A DNA stretch of 55,040 bases from Sphingopyxis sp. 2PD (GCF_005503695.1 NZ_SCMU01000018.1:1-55040), one strand, 5' to 3'. Shown: positions 7,601 to 16,449, counted from the stretch's first letter. Made by a program: numbers and translations. Notes: generated from the sequence alone by a model not told the origin.

Positions 7601-8449
7601 CTAGGCAGCGAGGTCGAGGAGCGGGAGCGCTGTGACGTCGCCTCCGGTCGCCGCCCGGTCTAGGATGGGATAAGGCAGGCTCGGCACCTTGCGCGCGGCG
7701 ATCCGGACCGCCCTCGTCAAGGGAAAGAGATAGGCGTGGCAGCCAGGATGGCGGCGCCGTGTCAAAAAGCCGGTGTGTTCTAGGCTGGCGAGCCATTCGC
7801 CACGGTCCTCACCGAGGCGCGGCGCGCGGGCACCGGCTCGGATCAAATCCTCCATCGCATATCTCTGACCGCATTCGGCATTGCGGATCTTGGATATTGC
7901 CCGCGACGATATGGGGCGCCCATCGGGAAGGATGAGGTCAACGCGCGGGCTTGATCGGCCGGTGTAGCGACTTCCCATCACCGCGTAGAGGCCGCCGACA
8001 TGGCCAGGAAGGAACACGTGTCCGTCTGCATCGACGCGCCTGACCGGGTCGGCATAGGATATGACCGACAGAATCTCGGGTTTCTGGCGGCGGAGCAGCC
8101 GGAACGCCCGTGCCGCCAGGAACGATTCCGAATTGGCGCCCTGACTGTCGAGTATGACGAGACGTCCAAGGTCGCACGCCGCGCGCGGATCGCCGAGGCC
8201 CGCCGTTTTCGGAGCGCTTGCATTATTGACCGGGTGCGAGAAGACGCAAACGCCCACGAGTTCCGATCGTCCGCCGCGGCCATTGGCGAAGAGGCCGACC
8301 GAGAGCCGTGCGACCGGCATCGCCCCCGCATAATGATGTTCCCTGACGAACGGCGCGGCCTCACGCCGGGTATCGATTATATCGACGGACAGGGTTCCGG
8401 GGTCGATCTCCCAGTGCCCGGCACCCAGCGGCACCGGCGCTCGCGCCAC
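7601..8449 (-). CDS. Mom-like DNA-modification (GNAT-fold) protein
   Basis: Resembles the phage Mu Mom family, GNAT-fold enzymes that alter adenine in DNA and so block restriction. The sequence order fits: FVREHHYAGAMP near the N-terminus, SVGLF and LVGVCVFSHPVN strands, then a DLGRLVILDSQGANSESFLA acceptor-site-like block, then ILSVISYADP and a final arm. The N-terminal 70 residues of the longest frame are Ser/Arg-rich shadow of the gene upstream. The first sensible in-frame start is a GTG at 8449, 20 bases after that gene's stop; a second GTG at 8434 is possible. With GTG 8449 the product is 282 residues. It lies in a leftward group with DUF932 and two small genes. Chemistry and target base are inference from the family; the start is uncertain. 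Confidence 0.72.
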   Translation of the reverse strand: MARAPVPLGAGHWEIDPGTLSVDIIDTRREAAPFVREHHYAGAMPVARLSVGLFANGRGGRSELVGVCVFSHPVNNASAPKTAGLGDPRAACDLGRLVILDSQGANSESFLAARAFRLLRRQKPEILSVISYADPVRRVDADGHVFLPGHVGGLYAVMGSRYTGRSSPRVDLILPDGRPISSRAISKIRNAECGQRYAMEDLIRAGARAPRLGEDRGEWLASLEHTGFLTRRRHPGCHAYLFPLTRAVRIAARKVPSLPYPILDRAATGGDVTALPLLDLAA

Positions 8450-8468
8450 CGCTGGGTCCGGTCGGTGA

Positions 8469-8858
8469 TCATTCGGGATCGCCCGCGCCGTCGTCGGTGG
8501 ATTTGACTGCGGCCGTCCGAGAAAGGTCGGGAATGCGCGGGTCGTTGTAGATGCTGTCGAGCGACAGCGAGAGCGCGCGGTGCTGGGCGCCTTCGGGCGT
8601 CGAAGCGTCGATCGTGAAGACCTCGGTCGCGAAGCGGTCATCGCCGCTATAGAAATCGACGTCGACGACATAGGTGACGATATCTGCCGGAGCGGTCGGC
8701 GACAGTGACTTGTCGAGCAGGTCGATGACGGTGGATCGCAGACCGTCGATATCAGGATCGAAATCTTCCCACGTCACATGGTCGGGGCATTCATCGACGA
8801 GATAGTTGGACATGAGATCCTGCATCGTCTCAAGCAGCGTGTGGCGTGCGTCGGCCAT
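8469..8858 (-). CDS. Hypothetical acidic protein, 129 aa
   Basis: Starts MADARHTLLETMQDLMSNYL after a near-perfect GAAGGAGG site. It is acidic (DECPDHVTWEDFDPDIDG, SGDDRF) with a central beta segment IVTYVVDVDFYSGDD and a C-terminal helical ALSLSLDSIYN. It sits between DUF932 (57 bases upstream) and the Mom-like gene, whose frame opens within its last codons. No family recognised. The tight placement suggests it works with, or is co-produced with, the Mom-like enzyme. Confidence 0.68.
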   Translation of the reverse strand: MADARHTLLETMQDLMSNYLVDECPDHVTWEDFDPDIDGLRSTVIDLLDKSLSPTAPADIVTYVVDVDFYSGDDRFATEVFTIDASTPEGAQHRALSLSLDSIYNDPRIPDLSRTAAVKSTDDGAGDPE

Positions 8859-8915
8859 GGTTTTCCTCCTTCGGAAAATTGGCCGCCGGACGATCGCGTC
8901 CGGCGGCGCAGAATG

Positions 8916-10109
8916 TCAGTGGACGGCTTCGAGGAGCTTGCGGGCCTTGCTCTCGATATCGAGCCTGCTGTCCTGGTGGGTCTTGGTACGGGCGAAGGCG
9001 GTGATGCCCTGCACGAAGTCGTAGATGCTCTCGGGCGGGCGGCCTTCCTCGCCCAGCACCGTCGCGACAATCTTGGCGGACTCGGCCTTCGAGAAGCCCC
9101 GCTTGCGCAGAAAGTCCTCGCGATCTTCGTCCTTCCGGGCGACGATGCGTTCACGCGCGGTTTTGACGCCACTGACGAAGCGCATCGGCGAGGAGTCCGC
9201 GAAACGCTCGAGCGCCGGCGCGGCTTCGTGCGCGAAGCGGTTGGCAGCGAATTTCGAGTGCCGGATCTTGACCTCCTCGAAATTCTCCACGCCCCAGAGG
9301 TTCCGGTTCATGCAGACGGCGCGGAGATAGAAGGTCGCCATGCCGAGCGTCTTCGCGCCGACCTCAGAGTTCCAGGTGTAGAAGCCGCGGAAGTAGAGAT
9401 CGGGCTCGCCGTTCGGAAGCTTGCCCGCCTCGATCGGGTGCGTGTCATCGACCAGAAAAAGAAAGACATCGCGGTCCGAGGCATAAAGCGTGGTCGTGTC
9501 GCGGCTGACATCGACATAGGGATTATAGTACATGTTCGACCAGTCGAGCACGCCCGGAACCTTCCACCGCGTCTGCCCGACGCCGTCGCCGGCGATCTTC
9601 ATCACCGCGGCGACGAGTTCGTGATCGAATATCCGGCCATAGTCAGGACCGGTGGCAGCGCGTAATTCGTTCCGACCATCGTGGGTCTGGTAGAGTTTGA
9701 CCTGCTCGGCCCGGTGCGCGACGAGCCCGTGCTGGAGGTTGATCCCCGCGAGCGCCGCAGGCAGTTCGCGCAGATAGGATGCGGGCGCACTGACAAGGCT
9801 GCAAAGCTGTCCGAACGACCAGTTGGTCGGGGCAACGGGCCGTTCTTCACCGGGAACGATGAGCGAGAGGCGTTCGGGGCTGTCGCTGCGCGCCTCGACG
9901 CGAATCTCCTTGCTATCCACGACGCGCGCCGTGGAGCGGTCGGCGCGGGTACGAACGGCCGCGTAAAGCTCGGTCAGCGAAAGATAGCGCTCATCGTCGG
10001 GCCGCGAGAACCATTCAGAAGATACGCGCCCGATATTTCGGCCGCGGGAAATATCGACACGATAGGCGCCGGAAACGGGATGATCGGTCGTGGGTGCAAG
10101 CGTGGCCAT
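8916..10109 (-). CDS. DUF932 family protein
   Basis: A 397-residue protein of the DUF932 / phage-plasmid-like family, common on plasmids, prophages and integrative elements and of unknown activity. Supporting stretches are the NWSFGQLCSLVSAPASYLRELP block near residue 95 (quoted in two parts, NWSFGQLC and ASYLRELP), RAATGPDYGRIFDHELV, LYASDRDVFLFLVD, and FYLRAVCMNRNLWGV, which match the family's usual order. Length is in the normal range. The start at 10109 has AAGGAGAGCC upstream. Purine element 5 is 61 bases further up. It heads the DUF932 - 129 aa - Mom-like - 78 aa group. Cytosolic; no signal or membrane segment. Confidence 0.85.
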   Translation of the reverse strand: MATLAPTTDHPVSGAYRVDISRGRNIGRVSSEWFSRPDDERYLSLTELYAAVRTRADRSTARVVDSKEIRVEARSDSPERLSLIVPGEERPVAPTNWSFGQLCSLVSAPASYLRELPAALAGINLQHGLVAHRAEQVKLYQTHDGRNELRAATGPDYGRIFDHELVAAVMKIAGDGVGQTRWKVPGVLDWSNMYYNPYVDVSRDTTTLYASDRDVFLFLVDDTHPIEAGKLPNGEPDLYFRGFYTWNSEVGAKTLGMATFYLRAVCMNRNLWGVENFEEVKIRHSKFAANRFAHEAAPALERFADSSPMRFVSGVKTARERIVARKDEDREDFLRKRGFSKAESAKIVATVLGEEGRPPESIYDFVQGITAFARTKTHQDSRLDIESKARKLLEAVH

Positions 10110-10170
10110 GGTGGCTCTCCTTGATTGGCTGGGTTACGCAGAAGGCCGATCAGCCTTCGGACGCACTCCG

Positions 10171-10190
10171 CCCTCACCCCCTTTCCACCT
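10171..10190 (-). repeat. Purine-rich operon-leader element, copy 5
   Basis: Minus-strand AGGTGGAAAGGGGGTGAGGG, 61 bases before the DUF932 start. Together with copy 2 it shares an upstream GCTTCCC-CTG word, hinting that more than the purine core is conserved. It lies at the inner edge of the cargo insertion. Confidence 0.6.
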
Positions 10191-10417
10191 CTGAAGCAGG
10201 GAAGCCGACGATCAGTCCAGACGGTCGAGATCGATCCGAATTCAGGATAGAGCGTCATTCGATGCCGGGGCGGTAAAGTGGCCGTTCCCGCTGCCACCGC
10301 CAAACGGTCAAGCTGGTCAATCGCTCACGGGGCTGCTTTTGAAGCAATTCTGACCGGTTGCGGTCGTGCAGCTTTTATCTAGCCAGCATCGAGAAGCAGA
10401 CTTTCCGGGACTGAGCG
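10191..10417. other. Gene-free junction between backbone and LysR cassette
   Basis: With the leader of DUF932 this makes a 308-base gap. I see no gene in it. A short GACCG/CGGTC stem lies near 10352. This is probably where the leftward backbone is interrupted by the cargo region; no clear target-site duplication is visible. Confidence 0.4.
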
Positions 10418-11350
10418 TTAACTACCCAAGCTACCCGCAAACCGTTCGGCCAGCCGCTCGCGTTTGAAAACATCGGCGACCCAATCGACGAACGCGCGCG
10501 TCTTGCCGGGAAGCAGCGTGCGCGACGCATAATAGACCGAGATCGCACCCGCGTCGGCGTACCAGCGTGGGACCAGCCGCACCAGCTTACCACTCTCGAG
10601 TTCCGGCAGCACATCGGGCATCGCGAGAAGCGCGACACCGAGCCCGAGCCGCGCGACTTCGCGCATCGCGGCGGGATCGTTGACGACGATATCCTCACGC
10701 AATGTCGCCGCGCTCTCGTTCCCGACCGCATCGCGCATCATCCAGTGGCGGATGCGCCCCGACTGGAGCGAGCGCATGACGATGCCTTCAAACTCGACCA
10801 GTCCGGCAGGATCGCCCGGCGCGACGCGGCCCGCCATATAGGCGGGCGATGCGACCGCGACGATATGCGCGGGCGCCAGGGCCCGCGCCACGACTCCCGG
10901 CGACAGGTCGAAGCCGCCCCCGATCGCCGCATCATAACCCTCGGCAACAATGTCGACCGGCCGATTCTCGAAATGCCATTCGGGCCGGATGCGGGGATAA
11001 CGCGCGAGGAAGGCGGGCAGCATCGGCAGCAGGTGCATAACGCCAAAGGTCGGCGCCATACTGACCTTCAGCACCCCCGCCGGTTCCCCGCTGTCCGAAG
11101 CAATCCCCGCGATCGCCGCCTGGATGTCGTCGAGGCTTCCCGCAATCGCGAGGCGAAAGGCTTCCCCCGCCTCGGTCAGCGTCAACCTGCGCGTCGACCG
11201 GTGGAAGAGCCGCACCCCCAGATTGCGTTCGAGCATCGTGACGTTGCGGCTCACCGCCGCCGGGGTCAGCGCCAGCCGGCGCGCCGCTTCGGAAAAGCTG
11301 CCCAGCTCGGCGCTGCGCACAAAGGATATAAGATTGGCGAGCGTTTCCAT
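10418..11350 (-). CDS. LysR-type transcriptional regulator
   Basis: A 310-residue LysR-family regulator. The N-terminal winged helix-turn-helix is typical: METLANLISFVRSAELGSFS (residues 1-20), then the LTPAAVSRNV recognition helix and RLFHRSTRRLTLTEAG wing. The rest is the periplasmic-binding-like effector domain. The annotated start is the ATG at 11350; a longer reading begins with TTG inside the operator. It is transcribed away from the SDR gene at 11450, with a palindrome in the 99-base gap, the standard LysR arrangement in which it controls both itself and the divergent SDR operon. The effector is unknown. Confidence 0.92.
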   Translation of the reverse strand: METLANLISFVRSAELGSFSEAARRLALTPAAVSRNVTMLERNLGVRLFHRSTRRLTLTEAGEAFRLAIAGSLDDIQAAIAGIASDSGEPAGVLKVSMAPTFGVMHLLPMLPAFLARYPRIRPEWHFENRPVDIVAEGYDAAIGGGFDLSPGVVARALAPAHIVAVASPAYMAGRVAPGDPAGLVEFEGIVMRSLQSGRIRHWMMRDAVGNESAATLREDIVVNDPAAMREVARLGLGVALLAMPDVLPELESGKLVRLVPRWYADAGAISVYYASRTLLPGKTRAFVDWVADVFKRERLAERFAGSLGS

Positions 11351-11351
11351 T

Positions 11352-11368
11352 TTCAATCAATGATTGAA
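11352..11368. promoter_or_regulatory. Palindromic LysR operator candidate
   Basis: TTCAATCA-A-TGATTGAA, a perfect 8+8 palindrome with one central base. It has the T...A dyad form of LysR boxes and abuts the LysR start codon in the divergent intergenic region, so it is well placed for autorepression and for control of the SDR gene. Confidence 0.7.
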
Positions 11369-11449
11369 TATATAGCAAATCATTACCGACTAATCGAGCC
11401 ATAAACATTGCGCCATCTTGGTCTCACCCCACAACAAGGAGTGCAGACC

Positions 11450-12202
11450 ATGACCAAAGCTAGCCAGAACCTCACGGGCAAAACCGCCCTTGTCACCGGC
11501 GGCTCGCGCTCGATCGGCGCCGCCATCGCGCGCCGCCTCGCCGCCGACGGCGCGGCGGTCGCCATCACCTACAGCGCGTCGCCCGACAGCGCGGCGAGCG
11601 TTGTCGCCGAGATCGAAGCCGCGGGCGGGAAGGCCATCGCCATTGCCGCCGATGCGGGCGACCCCGACGCCGTTCGCGCCGCGGTCATCCAGACCGTCGA
11701 AGCCTTCGGCGGCATCGATATCCTCGTCAACAATGCCGGCGTCGCGGTCAACGCGCCGATCGAAGAGTTCCGGTTCGAGGATTATGAGCGCATGCTCGCG
11801 GTCAACGTCACCGGCGTCTTCGTCGCGACACAGGAAGCCGCGCGGCGCATGAAAGTGGGCGGCCGCATCATCCACATCGGTTCGTCGATGACGCGCTACG
11901 CCGCCTTTCCAACCGCGTCGGTCTATACGCTGACCAAGGGCGCGATCACCGGCTTCAACCGCAGCCTCGCGCGCGATCTCGGGCCCAAGGGGATCACGGT
12001 CAACACCGTCCACCCCGGCCCGACCGACACCGACATGAACCCCGCCGACGGCCCCGTCGCCGCGATCGTCGGTCCCGGCATGGCAATCGGCCGCTATGGC
12101 CAGCCGGCTGAAATCGCCAGCATCGTCGCCTTCCTGGCCAGCGACGAAGCCGCCTTCGTCACCGGCGCCGACATCGTCGCCGACGGCGGCTTGACCGCCT
12201 GA
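11450..12202 (+). CDS. SDR family NAD(P)-dependent oxidoreductase
   Basis: A 250-residue classical short-chain dehydrogenase/reductase. The cofactor loop TGGSRSIG is near residue 16, NNAG near 92, the catalytic serine in HIGSS near 143 and the YTLTK (YxxxK) motif near 158-162. The C-terminal DIVADGGLTA matches the common family ending. I start at the ATG at 11450 after AAGGAG; an upstream ATG gives a 14-residue extension without a ribosome site. It is divergent from the LysR gene and 23 bases from the downstream NADP-binding gene, so the two form an operon. Substrate unknown. Confidence 0.92.
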   Translation: MTKASQNLTGKTALVTGGSRSIGAAIARRLAADGAAVAITYSASPDSAASVVAEIEAAGGKAIAIAADAGDPDAVRAAVIQTVEAFGGIDILVNNAGVAVNAPIEEFRFEDYERMLAVNVTGVFVATQEAARRMKVGGRIIHIGSSMTRYAAFPTASVYTLTKGAITGFNRSLARDLGPKGITVNTVHPGPTDTDMNPADGPVAAIVGPGMAIGRYGQPAEIASIVAFLASDEAAFVTGADIVADGGLTA

Positions 12203-12225
12203 CCCGACCAGAAAGGACTATCGTC

Positions 12226-12828
12226 ATGCCCAGCATCGGCATCATCGGCGCCGGCAACATCGGCCGCGCCATCGCCACCGCGCTCGCGAACAAGGATATC
12301 CCGGCGACGCTCGCCAACCGCCGTGGCCCCGAGAGCCTCGCCGAGGTCGTCGCGGCCATCGGTCCGGCGATCACCGCCGGAACGCGCGAGGAAGCCGCCG
12401 CGAAGGATATCGTCTTCGTCGCGGTGAACTGGTCGAAGCTTCCGGCCGCGCTCGCCGACCTGCCCGACTTTGGCGGCCGCATCGTCGTCGACACCAACAA
12501 CCCGATCGAAGCGCCGCTATTCAAGCCTTTCGACCTTGGAGGGCGTGCGTCATCAGAAGTGTTCGCCGACATGGTGCCGGGCGCCCGGGTGGTGAAGGCA
12601 TTCAACCACCTTCAGCCGCATCTCGTCTCGCGCGATCCGGCCAGTGAAGGTGGCCATCGCGTGCTCTTCTACTCAGGCGACGATGCCCCGGCCAAGGCCA
12701 AGGTCGGCGCGCTGATCGACCGGCTCGGCTTTGCCGGGATCGATCTCGGCTCGCTCGCGACCGGCGGACGCCTCGTCCAGTTCCCGGGCGGACCGCTCCC
12801 TGCTCTGAATTTGGTCAAATTCGACTGA
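12226..12828 (+). CDS. NAD(P)-binding oxidoreductase, F420-reductase-like
   Basis: A 200-residue protein with an N-terminal Rossmann fold (SIGIIGAGNIGRAIATAL, residues 3-20), then LANRRGPESL, and the later VVDTNNPIEAP and VVKAFNHLQP blocks seen in NADPH-dependent F420 reductase-like and related dinucleotide-binding proteins. This family usually accompanies SDR genes controlled by LysR or TetR regulators. The start follows AGAAAGGACTATCGTC. A perfect 11-bp hairpin just downstream marks the probable operon end. Sphingomonads are not typical F420 users, so an NADP-dependent reaction on another substrate is more likely. Confidence 0.85.
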   Translation: MPSIGIIGAGNIGRAIATALANKDIPATLANRRGPESLAEVVAAIGPAITAGTREEAAAKDIVFVAVNWSKLPAALADLPDFGGRIVVDTNNPIEAPLFKPFDLGGRASSEVFADMVPGARVVKAFNHLQPHLVSRDPASEGGHRVLFYSGDDAPAKAKVGALIDRLGFAGIDLGSLATGGRLVQFPGGPLPALNLVKFD

Positions 12829-12839
12829 TCAAACCGATC

Positions 12840-12868
12840 GGCGGCGGATTGAAGTGCAATCCGCCGCC
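12840..12868 (+). terminator. Strong hairpin after the SDR operon
   Basis: GGCGGCGGATT and AATCCGCCGCC form 11 perfect pairs around a seven-base loop, 12 bases after the stop codon. No T-run follows, so it may be a stabilising or Rho-assisted end rather than a classic intrinsic terminator. Confidence 0.55.
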
Positions 12869-13243
12869 ACTGGCCGGTGCACCGAAGACTTTCTGACGCC
12901 TGGCGGCGTCCGAAACTCTCAACGTTTGCGGTCAGGCCGCTTTCGGTCACGAATCTTTGAAAGCGGACGCGGAGAAATGCTGAGCGCAGTGCGGCCACCC
13001 CAATGCACCTTACTTGCAGCCGTTTGGCGCGCGCGACCCGAGGTAGGCCCCGATGCAGGCGCATTCGCCTCCCCGCCATTCCGCACAGCCGGTGAAAGGA
13101 AGAAAACCCAACGCATCCTTAGTCACAATTTGCACCCACGCGGATTGCTTGGTGCATTTGTTCCTTATTTGTTCTATTGCGACATTTGAATCGGAGACCG
13201 AATTCGAGGACGACGCGTGCTCACCATTCCCAGGTTCCTGATT
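12869..13243. other. Largely gene-free spacer upstream of the modification cluster
   Basis: No convincing gene. A minus-strand frame ending at 13010 has a Cys-rich end (CAEWRGGECACIGAYLG) and might be a decayed or short gene, but no start with a ribosome site is seen and it runs through the palindromes. The stretch near 13155-13190 is AT-rich with two TTGTTC words and could hold the promoter of the cluster beginning at 13361. Confidence 0.35.
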
Positions 13244-13291
13244 TCTGGATATCCAGATTTCTTGCAATCCACATTTGTGGATTGCAAGAAA
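13244..13291. promoter_or_regulatory. Stacked palindromes ahead of the modification cluster
   Basis: Two perfect palindromes lie back to back. TCTGGATATCCAGA (14 bp) is at 13244-13257. TTTCTTGCAATCCAC at 13258-13272 is inverted at 13277-13291 around a four-base loop, giving 15 pairs. GATTTCT recurs at 13240, 13256 and 13296. They sit 70 bases before the small regulator-like gene and are good candidates for its operator; the larger one could also fold in RNA. Confidence 0.6.
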
Positions 13292-13360
13292 GGCCGATTT
13301 CTGTATTTCTCCACCAGATGCGCACGGCCCACGGCGGTCCGCAGTGGGGAGGTTCGCCTG

Positions 13361-13540
13361 ATGGTCGACAAGCAGATCGTAGACGATGGTGCCACGGATG
13401 GCGAAAACAAATCGCTCAATTTCAAGGTGAGCGCCGACTTCAAGAAGGACTTCAAAGGGTTCGCTGTCGCGCAAGGCATGACGATGACAGACCTTCTCAA
13501 GGAAGGCTTCGCGCTAACGAAGAAAAAGCGGCAGAAGTGA
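13361..13540 (+). CDS. Small basic protein, likely ribbon-helix-helix regulator
   Basis: A 59-residue protein starting MVDKQIVDDG after GGGGAGG at ideal spacing; the longer frame upstream runs through the palindromes and has no ribosome site. Residues about 18-59 (SLNFKVSADFKKDFKGFAVA, then MTMTDLLKEGFALTKKK) show the short strand followed by two helices of ribbon-helix-helix (ParG/Arc/MetJ-like) DNA-binding proteins. Its stop is 37 bases before the methyltransferase gene, so it leads that operon. A role as autorepressor timing methylase and nuclease production, as controller proteins do in restriction systems, is inference. It is below the size where family calls are reliable. Confidence 0.68.
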   Translation: MVDKQIVDDGATDGENKSLNFKVSADFKKDFKGFAVAQGMTMTDLLKEGFALTKKKRQK

Positions 13541-13577
13541 TGCTGACGGCGCCGTCGCGGCTGACCGGACTCCGGCG

Positions 13578-16448
13578 ATGACAGTGCACGCGCCCGATGC
13601 GGCGTTCGCTGGCGCCGAATGGCTGTTTTCGATCGGCCGCGGGGACGTCCCGGCCGTCGAAGGATTGGTTCCGGTTGCCTCGTTCGATCGCGAAGGGCAG
13701 AATCCGGATGTCGTAGCCATGATCGAGCGTGCGGCCAGTTATGGGGCACGCGCGGTCTTCTTCGAGGCGCAGCGACAAGGACGGACCCCGGTCGCGCAGG
13801 CGTTCGTCTTCGACACCAAGGATCATCCCGACGACACAAGATTTGCCGAACTCCACAAGCGACTATGGAGCTGGGGCGGCGTGCCGCTGGTCTATCGCGC
13901 AGGACCGGGCGTCATCCAGTTGTTTCGCTGCGCACACCAGCCGGATTTCGTCGGTACGGACGATCGTCCGATATGCAATCCGATCCGCACGCTGGAATTG
14001 GGCGCGGCGATCGCGGAGCAAGATGTCTGGTGGGACGCGCAGCGAATCCGCAATGGCGCGATCTGGGATGACCCCGACGCATGCCTGCTCATGCTGTCCG
14101 CGACCAAGTCGGCTCACCGCAAACTGGTCGCCGGGGTCCGCGCGCTCGCCATACAGCTTTCGGACAGCGAATTGCTTGACCCGGCGCTGCGCCGCCGGCT
14201 GCTCATCCTGTCACTGCTGATCGCATATCTCGAAGAGCGACTGGTCTTGCTCCCCCATGATTTCGCGAGCGCCCTGCCCGGTGCCTCTCGCTTCTTCGAG
14301 GTCCTTGCCGACGGTCCGGCGCTGATCAGGCTGCTCGAAGCGCTTGAGGCAAGATTCAACGGCCATGTCTTCCGACTTCGCGACAGCGAACGCGCCGCCT
14401 TGGCCAAAACTTCCGATCTCGCCCGCTATGCGCGATTGGTGCAGGGCTATGAAGATGAAACCGGCCAGCTCAGCTTCTGGCGCCTTTATTCGTTCCGAGA
14501 CCTGCCGGTCGAGCTGATCAGCAACATCTACCAGCTCTTCGTGAAAGACGAGGCCAGCTCCATCTACACGCCGCCGGCGCTTGTTCGACTGATGCTCGAG
14601 GAGGTTCTCGATTGGGATCGGATCGACGCGCTGATGGAAAGCGACGGAGTCATCCTCGATCCGGCATGCGGTTCGGGCGTTTTCCTCGTCGAGGCGTACA
14701 AGCGGCTCGTGCTCCATTGGCGTTCGCGCAACGGATGGGTGCATCCCGGCGTGGAAACTCTTCGCGGGCTGCTCCAGCGCATTCATGGCGTCGATCTCGA
14801 GGAAGGTGCGGTCGAGCTCGCAGCATTCAGCCTCTGCCTCAGCCTATGCGACGCCTTGAAGCCCGAGGATATTCGCGCCAGCGTGAAGCTCTTCCCACGC
14901 CTTGCCGGCGAGACGCTCCATTGGAGCTGCTTTTTCGACGCAAAGAAAAATGGCCTTATCGCGCAGAAGGTCGCGATCATTGTCGGCAACCCGCCCTTCG
15001 CCTCGTCGCTGACGACCAAGGGTGCTCGCGATTGCGCCGCGTCGTATACGAAGGAGTACGGCCCCCTCGCCGACAAGCAGCTCGCCTACCTGTTCCTCCA
15101 CGAAGCCATGGCGATGGCGACTAAAGGCGGCATTCTCGCAATGATCGAGCCGTCGGGGTTCCTGTACAACCAGAATGCCCATTCGGTCCGCCAAGCGTTC
15201 TTCAAAACCTGGCGTGTCCGCGAGCTATTGGACTTTGTATCCGTCCGGGGACTGTTCAAAAAGGGAAACGCCGATCCGAAGATTGTCGTCGTAATCGCAG
15301 AGGCGGAAGATCCCGAAGTCGACGGCCGCCTCCTGCACGCAGCTTTCCGGCGCAACGGCCGGGCGACCGCAGAGCAGGGATTCGACATTGATTATTACGA
15401 TCTTCACTGGATCAGCAACATCGATGCTCAACAGTCGCGGGACATCTGGCGGGCCAATCTGCTGGGGGGCAGCCGGGCGCACGATCTGATCAAGCGGCTG
15501 CGCACCTATCCTACGCTGCGACAATTCGCCGAACAGCGGCAATGGGATTTCGGCGAAGGCTATATTGCGGGACAGAAGGGTATCTCGCGCCCCGCCAACC
15601 ATCTCATCGGCAAACCGCTCCTTCCCACCAGCGCGCTATCCAGCGCCGGTCTCGACACGAGCAATCTTGCCGTCGTGCCCAAGCAACCAATCAAGGATAC
15701 GAAGACGGAGCGCCGATTTACGCCGCCGCTCCTGCTCATCAAAGAGCATGAAGATCTGCACCACGGGATGTGGACGGGTCACTATCTAACCTATAAACAC
15801 GAGATCGTCGGCCTTGCGGCACCACGCGGTCAGCTCCCTCAACTCGCGGCGATTGGCGAATGGCTTGAACGGGAGTCGGTAGCCCTGCGAGCCTATATCG
15901 CGGGCATCAGCCCCCGCCTGTTTACGCAGCGTGCGACGGCGATCCTAAACGCAGACGTGCTTGCCCTACCCTATCCCGAAAGCGGGAATCTGGATCTCAG
16001 CGATAACGAAAGGATCATTGCTGAAGACATCGTCGAGCATCAGCGCGATTTCATTCGGCTTGGTACGGGTTCCGCCGTCATGCAGGCAGCCCCGCCAGCG
16101 GCCCTTGAAGCCTTCGACAAGGTGTTCACGCGGCAGTTGAATGCGATCTATTCGCGCACGCCGCTGCGCCCGCTTCCCGCACAAAAATGGTCCGGCGCTA
16201 TTTGCCGGGCCTTTGCCTTCGGTGATGGCCAAGTCGATTGGACGGGTGCCGATGAACTACGCATCAAACTCGACAGCTTGTTGCGCGAGCGGCGGGGCTC
16301 GAGCCTGACGATCACGCGGATTACGCGACTGTACGACAAGGAATTCGTTTTTCTGCTCAAACCCGACCGGCACCGTTTCTGGACCCGATCGGTCGCGCTC
16401 CGCGATGCCGACGATGTTCTCGCCGATCTGCGAGGCCAGGGTTTCTGA
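13578..16448 (+). CDS. Type IIG-like N6-adenine DNA methyltransferase
   Basis: A 956-residue Eco57I-like modification protein. The S-adenosylmethionine motif DPACGSGVF is at residues 361-369 and the catalytic NPPF at 471-474, in the order of gamma-class N6-adenine methyltransferases. Residues 1-130 form a separate N-terminal domain (VFFEAQRQGRTPVAQAF, ELHKRLWSWGGVPLVY, QLFRCAHQPDF) seen in large stand-alone methylases of this type; I do not see a PD-(D/E)XK core there. Residues about 650-956 probably hold target recognition, including a TRRFTPPLLLIKEH-like stretch. Length matches Type IIG enzymes. The ATG at 13578 has a weak ribosome site. The downstream nuclease-like gene begins one base after its stop, so the cleavage function may be in that second protein. 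Confidence 0.85.
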   Translation: MTVHAPDAAFAGAEWLFSIGRGDVPAVEGLVPVASFDREGQNPDVVAMIERAASYGARAVFFEAQRQGRTPVAQAFVFDTKDHPDDTRFAELHKRLWSWGGVPLVYRAGPGVIQLFRCAHQPDFVGTDDRPICNPIRTLELGAAIAEQDVWWDAQRIRNGAIWDDPDACLLMLSATKSAHRKLVAGVRALAIQLSDSELLDPALRRRLLILSLLIAYLEERLVLLPHDFASALPGASRFFEVLADGPALIRLLEALEARFNGHVFRLRDSERAALAKTSDLARYARLVQGYEDETGQLSFWRLYSFRDLPVELISNIYQLFVKDEASSIYTPPALVRLMLEEVLDWDRIDALMESDGVILDPACGSGVFLVEAYKRLVLHWRSRNGWVHPGVETLRGLLQRIHGVDLEEGAVELAAFSLCLSLCDALKPEDIRASVKLFPRLAGETLHWSCFFDAKKNGLIAQKVAIIVGNPPFASSLTTKGARDCAASYTKEYGPLADKQLAYLFLHEAMAMATKGGILAMIEPSGFLYNQNAHSVRQAFFKTWRVRELLDFVSVRGLFKKGNADPKIVVVIAEAEDPEVDGRLLHAAFRRNGRATAEQGFDIDYYDLHWISNIDAQQSRDIWRANLLGGSRAHDLIKRLRTYPTLRQFAEQRQWDFGEGYIAGQKGISRPANHLIGKPLLPTSALSSAGLDTSNLAVVPKQPIKDTKTERRFTPPLLLIKEHEDLHHGMWTGHYLTYKHEIVGLAAPRGQLPQLAAIGEWLERESVALRAYIAGISPRLFTQRATAILNADVLALPYPESGNLDLSDNERIIAEDIVEHQRDFIRLGTGSAVMQAAPPAALEAFDKVFTRQLNAIYSRTPLRPLPAQKWSGAICRAFAFGDGQVDWTGADELRIKLDSLLRERRGSSLTITRITRLYDKEFVFLLKPDRHRFWTRSVALRDADDVLADLRGQGF

Positions 16449-16449
16449 T

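Noticed and set aside
13010..13474. A minus-strand frame with a Cys-rich C-terminus opposite the small regulator
   Set aside because: It passes through both palindromes and the oppositely oriented regulator gene and lacks an initiation site. Kept only as a note in the spacer entry.
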